Source: JBBQUN01 sp038212405 (lineage in GTDB: Bacteria; Actinomycetota; Acidimicrobiia; Acidimicrobiales; SZUA-35). From it: 24,218 nt of DNA. Location: the NCBI GenBank assembly GCA_038212405.1, contig JBBQUN010000037.1:1-24218 (forward strand), read 5' to 3'. The notes below the pieces were generated by a model, which saw nothing but the letters and a program-made list of their open reading frames with translations, made no database searches and was not told the DNA's origin. This document shows, piece by piece, positions 23,927-24,218 of this stretch. Each line of letters starts with the position of its first letter. Position 1 is the stretch's first letter. The translations under genes were made by a program, and so were the position numbers.

Positions 23927-24218
23927 TTATCCGTCGGCAGGACAAGCCGCGCACGAAGACTGGTACTCGGAGGTCAGATACTCGAGCGCCCAGTATGGGA
24001 GGAGGCGGGTGTAGTCGGCCGGCGCCTTGTAGCGCGAAGCTAGACGTACCATCAAATGGCGAGGTATAAGTCCGCGAATTTCGAATCGCTGTAGCCGCCT
24101 TCCTACCCGGAAGTCCAGAGCATCCAGCTTGTGGAAGAGCCGATGGAGGCCTATTGATCCTCTTCGATCTTGCCAGCCAGCGGCCAACGCCCAGTCCACG
24201 AAGTGGCGAGCGGCGGTG
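23927..24218 (-). CDS. C-terminal part of an unidentified protein, 5-prime end outside window
   Basis: On the minus strand an open frame runs in from the window edge to a TAA at 23927, giving about 97 C-terminal residues. The visible sequence is Arg- and Leu-rich with helical character, for example DWALAAGWQDRRGSIGLHRL and RYKAPADYTRLLPYWALEYL, and ends SSCAACPADG with two Cys close together. I do not recognise the family. The codons include AGA, ATA, CTA and GGA, and third positions are less GC-rich than in the neighbouring genes, hinting at different origin or relaxed selection. A GTG at 24199 could be an internal start, but the frame stays open upstream. Its orientation is convergent with the polysaccharide operon, so it may mark the right border of the cluster. 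Confidence 0.5.
   Translation of the reverse strand, partial: TAARHFVDWALAAGWQDRRGSIGLHRLFHKLDALDFRVGRRLQRFEIRGLIPRHLMVRLASRYKAPADYTRLLPYWALEYLTSEYQSSCAACPADG

Overview
The window is a polysaccharide (exopolysaccharide, capsule or glycolipid) biosynthesis locus from a high-GC bacterium, most likely an actinobacterium. The evidence is strong G/C preference at third codon positions, frequent GTG and TTG starts, and two copies of a fused Wzz-type chain-length regulator plus tyrosine autokinase, an arrangement common in Actinobacteria. I suspect an Acidimicrobiia-like lineage from the general style, but the sequence alone does not settle this. No rRNA, tRNA, CRISPR array, transposase or phage gene was seen.

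Left part (1-4980, minus strand): a UDP-sugar epimerase-like gene, then a complete dTDP-L-rhamnose set in the order rfbC-rfbB-rfbD-rfbA with touching or overlapping stops and starts, then a partial single-pass membrane protein cut by the window edge. Middle part (5228-11638, plus strand): a Wzz/BY-kinase, a NodB-type polysaccharide deacetylase, a GT4 glycosyltransferase, a second paralogous Wzz/BY-kinase and another GT4 glycosyltransferase. A multi-pass membrane protein, probably a Wzy-like polymerase, runs back toward this group on the minus strand (11609-13027) and overlaps its last gene tail to tail.

Right part (13175-23841, plus strand): a tightly packed nine-gene operon. It holds a GT4 glycosyltransferase, an AsnB-type glutamine amidotransferase, a protein with a formyltransferase-like N-terminus and a GINT1-N-like beta-propeller C-terminus, an MsbA/PglK-type ABC exporter, a GNAT acyltransferase, an ATP-grasp ligase, a second GT4, a FkbM methyltransferase and a serine-acetyltransferase-like hexapeptide protein. 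Most junctions after the first are ATGA, TGATG or TTGA overlaps, implying translational coupling. A partial unidentified gene on the minus strand closes the window.

Together these genes can supply dTDP-rhamnose and a 4-epimerised UDP-sugar, add sugars through several GT4 enzymes, amidate, acylate, aminoacylate and methylate the glycan, flip a lipid-linked product through the ABC protein, polymerise it, set chain length with the kinases, and de-N-acetylate it. The most unusual part is the 14.3-23.8 kb decoration/export module, whose substrate cannot be read from sequence. No priming phosphoglycosyltransferase and no Wzx-type flippase are present in the window.
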